Origin: Firm-08 sp045546995 | GTDB taxonomy: Bacteria > Bacillota > Clostridia > Oscillospirales > QAKW01 | Assembly: GCA_045546995.1 (NCBI GenBank) | Contig: JAZQDW010000052.1 | Span: forward strand, 1-18,019 | Length of the DNA stretch: 18,019 bases | Direction: 5' to 3' | Shown here: piece by piece, positions 14,367 through 18,019 of the stretch | Numbering within the stretch: the first letter of the stretch is position 1 | Layout of the letters: each line of letters starts with the position of its first letter | The notes under the pieces: model-generated | Database searches by the model: none | What the model was told of the DNA's origin: nothing | What the model saw: the letters and a program-made list of their open reading frames with translations, nothing else | Program-made: the position numbers and the translations under genes

Positions 14367-15673
14367 AAACGAAGTCCTTTCGGTAAGTGATTTTTCAGTT
14401 TTCCATCCACCGCCTTGCCAAAGCCAAGGCAGAGACCATTCCACAGCACACCTGTAAAGCCTTTCCCTTCACAGTCGATCATCCCGCCCCGCAGGAAGGC
14501 ATCGGCCGCCGCATCCCCCACCGTAACGGTACGGAGCATCCCTTCTTTTGGGGTAGCGGTATACAAATGGTGGCAGGGCACGTAGGTTTTCCCCTTCAGC
14601 ATGGCCGCCTGCACACCGGCGCGCAGGATATGCACGCCTTCCGGCGCCGGCAACGTCTGCGGGATCACATATACATTTTGCCCGATTTCCTTTAAAATAT
14701 AGGGACGGGTCTCACCGTAAAACCGCAGGGGCATCTGTACGCAGTCGGAAAGCAGCTTTTCTACGTCTGCCAAGGATTTGCGATCTGCTGTAAAGTATTT
14801 TACATTTACATTATTTGCATGGGCATTTTCCGCCTTTTGCAGGGCGCAGACGAAATGTCCCTCCCCCTTCTCGTCGGGAAAGATCCGCGCCGCGCCCGTC
14901 AAACCGCACAAGCCTTCCTTTGCCGCCGTAATGCCGTGGGGCACCACTGAAAATTCGGGATGACGGGATAGAAAATCCAGTATATTTTTTTCATTTTCTT
15001 CCAGATTGAAGGTACAGGTGGAATACACCAGCCGTCCACCGGGGCGAAGCATGGCGGCGGCGTGTTCCAAAATCTCACGGCTACGCGCGGCGCACATTTG
15101 CACCAATTCCTCCGTCCAATCGGTGAGGATCTCGGGATATTTACGGAACATTCCTTCCCCACTGCAAGGAGCATCCACCAGTATTTTATCAAACCACGTG
15201 CCAAAGGCCGCCGCCAATGCGGCGGCATCGCTGTTGGTGATGAGGGCGTTGGCCACCCCCATCCGTTCCATATTACCTACCAGTATTTTGGCCCGCTTGA
15301 GATGGATCTCATTGGCCACAATGACCCCGTCCGGATTTTGCGCGGCCAGGGCGGTGGCCTTACTGCCCGGCGCGGCGCACAGATCCAGTACCTTATCCCC
15401 GTTTTCCACCATCAGGGCAGTAACGGCGCTCATGGCGCTGGGCTCCTGAAAATAACATCCACCGGCCAGATGCAACGGCAGATTACCGTCACTTTCTCCC
15501 GTCAGGCGAAAACCGTCGGCAAAATAGGCCGCCGGCAACAGCTTATCCGGATACAATGCAACAAACTGCGCCGCCGTCAGCTTGAGCGGGTTATAGCGCA
15601 CGCCGCTGATATGGCTTGTCCCCGTCAAGGGCGCAAGATCCACGATATCTTTTAAATAGGTGATCATATCCAT
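14363..15673 (-). CDS. RsmB/RsmF-type (NOL1/NOP2/Sun) RNA m5C methyltransferase
   Basis: This 436-residue protein is a SAM-dependent RNA cytosine-C5 methyltransferase; relatives of this layout methylate 16S rRNA (RsmF/YebU type). Visible motifs are YFQEPSAM (74-81), SAM-binding VLDLCAAPGSKA (95-106), NEIHLKR (121-127), DAPCSGEGMFRK with C170, and YSTCTF with C220. The two cysteines are the catalytic pair of the family, with C220 as nucleophile and C170 aiding release. The C-terminal 150 residues resemble the RNA-binding RsmF C-terminal region. The start ATG at 15673 has only a weak site (AGGA about 11 nt upstream); ATG at 15667 is an alternative. It shares an operon with the downstream MATE gene through an ATGA overlap. 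Confidence 0.9.
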   Translation of the reverse strand: MDMITYLKDIVDLAPLTGTSHISGVRYNPLKLTAAQFVALYPDKLLPAAYFADGFRLTGESDGNLPLHLAGGCYFQEPSAMSAVTALMVENGDKVLDLCAAPGSKATALAAQNPDGVIVANEIHLKRAKILVGNMERMGVANALITNSDAAALAAAFGTWFDKILVDAPCSGEGMFRKYPEILTDWTEELVQMCAARSREILEHAAAMLRPGGRLVYSTCTFNLEENEKNILDFLSRHPEFSVVPHGITAAKEGLCGLTGAARIFPDEKGEGHFVCALQKAENAHANNVNVKYFTADRKSLADVEKLLSDCVQMPLRFYGETRPYILKEIGQNVYVIPQTLPAPEGVHILRAGVQAAMLKGKTYVPCHHLYTATPKEGMLRTVTVGDAAADAFLRGGMIDCEGKGFTGVLWNGLCLGFGKAVDGKLKNHLPKGLRL

Positions 15674-15708
15674 ACTTTTTTCTATCCTATCAAAATAAAA
15701 TCATATAT

Positions 15709-15737
15709 ATTATATCCCTTCCCGCCCACCTTGGCAA
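15709..15737 (-). promoter_or_regulatory. Promoter of the methyltransferase-MATE operon
   Basis: On the minus strand the -35 is TTGCCA (15732-15737) and the -10 is TATAAT (15709-15714), 17 bp apart: the same hexamers and spacing as the CPBP gene promoter. The -35 again lies in a small palindrome, CTTGCCAAG, and the 10-mer CTTGCCAAGG is shared with that promoter. Confidence 0.75.
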
Positions 15738-15774
15738 GCCATGGAAAAAACTTTTATTTTTTACTGAAAGCGTA

Positions 15775-15803
15775 TTGACTTTTGCATCTCTTGGGGGTAC
15801 AAT
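15775..15803 (+). promoter_or_regulatory. Promoter of the second MATE gene
   Basis: The -35 TTGACT (15775-15780) and the -10 TACAAT (15798-15803) are 17 bp apart. Transcription should start near 15810, giving a leader of about 150 nt before the MATE start codon, far longer than the leaders of neighbouring genes. Confidence 0.75.
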
Positions 15804-15828
15804 GACCTCAAAGGAAAAGGTGACTGTG

Positions 15829-15897
15829 ATGCAAAGCCGACGAATGCAAAACCGAAACCTGCGACAAGATACGCTTGTCTTTCTTTATCGATGTTAA
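15829..15897 (+). CDS. Putative 22-residue regulatory leader peptide upstream of MATE
   Basis: The frame begins with ATG at 15829, with AAGGTG at 15817-15822 (6 nt spacing), and ends at TAA 15895-15897. It encodes 22 residues, basic and Gln/Asn-rich at the start (MQSRRMQ) and hydrophobic at the end (TLVFLYRC). All five arginines use CGA, at 15838, 15841, 15853, 15862 and 15889, while I see no CGA codon in the downstream MATE gene. A small hairpin, GACAAG (15863-15868)/CTTGTC (15874-15879), lies in its 3' half. The stop is 4 nt before the 5' arm of a strong terminator, the geometry of ribosome-mediated attenuation. Being short, it could be a chance ORF; an inner ATG at 15844 lacks a binding site. 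Confidence 0.55.
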   Translation: MQSRRMQNRNLRQDTLVFLYRC

Positions 15898-15901
15898 TTT
15901 T

Positions 15902-15939
15902 AGGAACTTACCGTACGGTGTACGGTGAGTTCCTTTTTT
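15902..15939 (+). terminator. Terminator/attenuator in the MATE leader
   Basis: A 15-bp stem, AGGAACTTACCGTAC (15902-15916) with 15920-15934, has a single T-G wobble, a GGT loop and a TTTTTT tail. It lies between the promoter at 15775 and the MATE start at 15962, so it would stop transcription of the pump unless prevented from folding. A ribosome stalled near the end of the small ORF would cover its 5' arm. Confidence 0.85.
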
Positions 15940-15961
15940 AGTTTTTCAGGAGGAACACATT

Positions 15962-17374
15962 ATGGTCAAGGATATGACGAAGGGATCTATTTCCAAAAAC
16001 ATCATCACCTTTTCCGTGCCGGTGATGATCACCCTGCTTTGTCAGAGTCTGTTTTCCACCATCGATGCGCTGACCGTGGGTCGTTTGGTGGATGCCGAGG
16101 CGTTGGGCAGTGTGGCCTCAACGGGCAGTATCGTCAACCTGTTTATGCTACTGGCCAACGGCTTTGCCGTGGGATACAAGATCGTCATCGGCCAGTTTTT
16201 CGGCGCCGACCGTCCCCGCCATACCAAGCAGGCCATCTATACCTCCTTTATCATTATGGGCGTTTTGTCCGCCGTCATCACCACGCTGGGCATATTGCTC
16301 AGCGCGCCCATGCTCCGTATGATGGACACCGTGCCCGAACTCTTTGACGGCGCCAATCTGTATTTGAAATTATATTTTGCCGGCATCGGTATGATCATTT
16401 TCCGCAGCGGTGTCAACAATATCTATTATGCCCTGGGGGATACCAAAACGCCTATGTATCTCCAGATGGCCCAGTTGTCCTTACATATTCTGATGGACTT
16501 TGTTTTGCTGGGATATTGCAAGATGGGCATTGCCGGTCTTGCCGTTGCCGGTTGGATCAGCCGTGGTGTGACCATGATCCCGCTGATCATTTTACTGTTC
16601 AAGCGTATTAAGGACTTCCCCAAGCCCAAGCATTATTTCCATATGATGACCTTTAAAAAGATCTGGTCGCTGGCCCTGCCCTCCTGTCTGGCCCATGCCG
16701 CCTCTGCCTTACAGGTATTATTGGTCAACCGTTTGGTCAACTCCTTCGGTACCCACGTGGTTACCGGCAACTCCATCGCCGGCAACATCAACAATTTCTT
16801 CCTGCTGATCATCAATGCCATTGCCAGCGGCGCCGGTGCCTTTGCCTCTCAAAACTTCGGCGCCAAGCACATGAAACGCATCAAAAACTGCGGTATGATC
16901 TGTCTGGCTATCAACATTGTATACAGTGTTTTAATGATTATTATCGTCAAAGTTTTCGGTAACGATCTCATTCATCTGTTTATGTCCGATTCCACCGATC
17001 CCGCCCTCTACGATCAGATCACCAATTATGCCCAGCGCTATATGATGGTCTATTCCGCCTTTGTCGTCGTCTACAACGTAGGTCACGTGTACAGCGAGCT
17101 ACTACGCTCGGTGGGCAAGATCCGTGTCACCGTAGTGGCCGCCTTCGTGGGTGTTTTCGTCCGTGTGGTCGGCACTTACATTTTGGCCCATTTCATCGGA
17201 GAAACCTCCATTTACTGGGGCATCCCGCTTACTTGGATCAGTTATTATTCCATCCCCATTATCTATTTCTTCTCCGGTCGTTGGCTCCCCCATTATCGGG
17301 CCGTGCACAACAATCCGGAACTAGCCGTCAACAAAGAATCTCTCAAAGAACAGCTCCACACCATCGACCAATAG
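15962..17374 (+). CDS. MATE-family multidrug/cation efflux transporter (2)
   Basis: This 470-residue protein is a twelve-helix MATE transporter, predicted to expel drugs or metabolites with Na+ or H+ exchange. Recognisable segments are helix 1 with VPVMITLLCQSLFSTIDALT followed by VGRLVD, the YYALGDTKTPMYLQ loop after helix 4, KMGIAGLAVAGWIS in helix 6, the helix-7/8 mirror with NSIAGNINNFFLLIINAIAS, and SELLRSVGKIRVT near the end. The cytoplasmic tail is short and charged. Start set by CAGGAGGAA at 15947-15955, which follows the leader terminator. It is expressed from its own promoter at 15775, divergent from the methyltransferase-MATE operon, and is probably controlled by attenuation. Confidence 0.93.
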   Translation: MVKDMTKGSISKNIITFSVPVMITLLCQSLFSTIDALTVGRLVDAEALGSVASTGSIVNLFMLLANGFAVGYKIVIGQFFGADRPRHTKQAIYTSFIIMGVLSAVITTLGILLSAPMLRMMDTVPELFDGANLYLKLYFAGIGMIIFRSGVNNIYYALGDTKTPMYLQMAQLSLHILMDFVLLGYCKMGIAGLAVAGWISRGVTMIPLIILLFKRIKDFPKPKHYFHMMTFKKIWSLALPSCLAHAASALQVLLVNRLVNSFGTHVVTGNSIAGNINNFFLLIINAIASGAGAFASQNFGAKHMKRIKNCGMICLAINIVYSVLMIIIVKVFGNDLIHLFMSDSTDPALYDQITNYAQRYMMVYSAFVVVYNVGHVYSELLRSVGKIRVTVVAAFVGVFVRVVGTYILAHFIGETSIYWGIPLTWISYYSIPIIYFFSGRWLPHYRAVHNNPELAVNKESLKEQLHTIDQ

Positions 17375-17389
17375 GCCGGGCGACCCGGC
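17375..17389. repeat. GC-rich hairpin directly after the MATE stop
   Basis: GCCGGG (17375-17380) and CCCGGC (17384-17389) form a 6-bp stem with a CGA loop. It has no U-tail, so it may protect the 3' end or belong to the following repeat block rather than terminate. Confidence 0.5.
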
Positions 17390-17390
17390 T

Positions 17391-17470
17391 GTCAATCCGA
17401 TTGTAAGGGCGGGTACCAATTATGGGTACACGAACGCAAGATCGGATCGCCCCCACGCAGTGGGCGGGGA
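17391..17470. repeat. Structured intergenic repeat, copy A
   Basis: The copy begins GTCAATCCGA and contains GGGCGGGTAcCAATTaT, then CGAAC..AAG.TC, and closes with a GC-rich hairpin, CCCAC/GTGGG (about 17452-17464). The same order is seen in copy B. Between the copies lie further stems: GCGGGGA/TCCCCGC (17464-17478), GACGG/CCGTC (17480-17495), and a GGTTGACC/GGTCAATC pair. Confidence 0.6.
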
Positions 17471-17508
17471 GTCCCCGCTGACGGTCTCGGCCGTCGGTTG
17501 ACCTATCG

Positions 17509-17580
17509 GTCAATCCGACGAATGGGCGGGTAACAATTTTAGGTGCTCGAACATAAGGTCACTCCCGCTTGGCGGGCGGC
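17509..17580. repeat. Structured intergenic repeat, copy B
   Basis: This copy repeats GTCAATCCGA, GGGCGGGTAaCAATTtT and CGAAC..AAGGTC, and ends with the hairpin CCCGC TTG GCGGG. It is clearly related to copy A but diverged and slightly shorter. Confidence 0.6.
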
Positions 17581-17592
17581 AGATCATATAAA

Positions 17593-17624
17593 ATAAAGGC
17601 AGGACGTAAGCGTCCTGCCTTTAT
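17593..17624. terminator. Bidirectional terminator between MATE and the small regulator
   Basis: A 14-bp perfect stem (17593-17606 with 17611-17624), core AAAGGCAGGACG, has a TAAG loop. A/T symmetry gives T-runs on both strands. Its right arm overlaps the stop codon of the minus-strand regulator gene. Confidence 0.85.
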
Positions 17625-17824
17625 CTTTCTTCTTTAAACTCCGCAATATCCTCCAGCCTGCAATGCAGTATCAAGCAAAGCTGATTCAACGTATACGTAT
17701 TAACGTTTCCATTTTTTCTTAATCTGTCCAATTGGCCTGCGCTGAAGCCATATTGCTTGATCAGGGCGTACTGCGATATTTGTTTTTCTTTTAATGTCTG
17801 CCACAGTTTGTCAAAAACAATCAC
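17621..17824 (-). CDS. Small Cro/C1-type helix-turn-helix regulator
   Basis: This 67-residue protein is essentially a single XRE-type DNA-binding domain. Residues about 8-62 follow the five-helix pattern: LWQTLKEKQISQYALIKQ, then the turn and recognition helix FSAGQLDRLRKNG, then TYTLNQLCLILHCRLEDI, which is the typical ending of YozG-like regulators. It should bind DNA as a dimer; its targets are unknown and could include its own promoter. The start is a GTG at 17824 supported by a near-perfect AGGAGGGG (17831-17838) 6 nt upstream. It has its own promoter and no partner gene visible before the window ends, so a toxin-antitoxin or phage role is not supported. Confidence 0.88.
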   Translation of the reverse strand: MIVFDKLWQTLKEKQISQYALIKQYGFSAGQLDRLRKNGNVNTYTLNQLCLILHCRLEDIAEFKEER

Positions 17825-17847
17825 AACACTCCCCTCCTTCTATAAAA

Positions 17848-17876
17848 AGTATACGAGGAGGTCCGTAACTTGACAA
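17848..17876 (-). promoter_or_regulatory. Promoter of the HTH regulator gene
   Basis: On the minus strand the -35 is TTGTCA (17871-17876) and the -10 is TATACT (17848-17853), 17 bp apart. Transcription would start near 17841, at the edge of the ribosome binding site. Confidence 0.75.
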
Positions 17877-18019
17877 TGGCCCATAAATGGGCTGCACAGC
17901 CTGCCTTGGCTCCCTCTGACGAGGGAGCTGTCCGAGCGTCAGCGAGGACTGAGGGAGAGATAACGAAACTTCCCATTCTGCCCCTATCCTCTCTCCCTCC
18001 GTCTTTTTGCTACGCAAAA
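17877..18019. repeat. REP-like palindromic element, cut by the window end
   Basis: A first hairpin, GCCCAT/ATGGGC, lies at about 17879-17892. Then comes GCTCCCTC (17909-17916)/GAGGGAGC (17921-17928), a GTCC/GGAC stem (about 17930-17949), CTGAGGGAG and a pyrimidine-rich return, CTCTCTCCCTCCGTC, near the end. This order of a GAGGGAG hairpin followed by a variable hairpin and CTGAGGGAG is one I associate with abundant intergenic repeats of gut Clostridia. An open frame across it on the minus strand is a translation of the repeat, not a gene. Confidence 0.6.

Noticed and set aside
15818..15865. c-di-GMP-I riboswitch suggested by a GCAAAGCC string at 15831-15838
   Set aside because: The flanking conserved helices, tetraloop-receptor parts and the upstream conserved segment of that class are absent, and the string lies within the small leader ORF.
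17811..18017. 68-codon minus-strand open frame
   Set aside because: It is a translation of the REP-like GAGGGAG repeat and overlaps the promoter and start of the HTH gene.

Overview
The window looks like a chromosomal segment of a gut-type Gram-positive Clostridia species, probably near the Oscillospiraceae/Ruminococcaceae. The reasons are strong AGGAGG-type ribosome binding sites, sigma-A promoters, U-tailed hairpin terminators, close protein resemblance to Firmicutes families, and several intergenic palindromic repeat families of a kind I associate with that group. The lineage is an inference; no rRNA or marker tree is available here.

Layout. (1) 1-216: structured non-coding sequence, a terminator and a promoter. 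(2) 217-2237: operon of a nitroreductase, a membrane-anchored double-PepSY protein and a glycerophosphodiester phosphodiesterase. (3) 2314-5059: a promoter, three tandem paralogous endonuclease/exonuclease/phosphatase (EEP) enzymes and a terminator. (4) 5013-5388: a repeat-rich, possibly mobile element with 16-bp terminal inverted repeats and an array of mini-hairpins. (5) 5391-6287 (minus): an unknown secreted, C-terminally membrane-anchored protein, divergent from (6) the L-rhamnose operon rhaB-rhaA-rhaD at 6726-10146. The divergent region carries two 28-bp near-identical inverted repeats. (7) 10147-10471: two terminators and a tandem 108-bp hairpin repeat ending inside the asnS stop codon. 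(8) asnS (minus), divergent from a CPBP/Rce1-like membrane protease (plus, TTG start). (9) A minus-strand pair, an RsmB/RsmF-type rRNA m5C methyltransferase followed by a MATE transporter, coupled by an ATGA overlap. (10) A second MATE transporter (plus) preceded by a leader with a 22-codon, Arg(CGA)-rich small ORF and a strong terminator. (11) 17375-18019: repeats, a small Cro/C1-type regulator (minus) and a REP-like element running off the window.

How the genes work together. RhaA isomerises L-rhamnose to L-rhamnulose, RhaB phosphorylates it, and RhaD splits rhamnulose-1-phosphate into DHAP and lactaldehyde; no transporter or rhamnose regulator lies in the window. GDPD and the EEP trio are all predicted metal-dependent phosphodiesterases of cytoplasmic location, which hints at a phosphodiester or phospholipid-derived salvage role, but no substrate can be named. 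Two MATE exporters flank the methyltransferase gene. The most notable candidate system is the leader of the second MATE gene: promoter, small ORF, terminator and pump are laid out as in ribosome-mediated transcription attenuation of drug-efflux genes.
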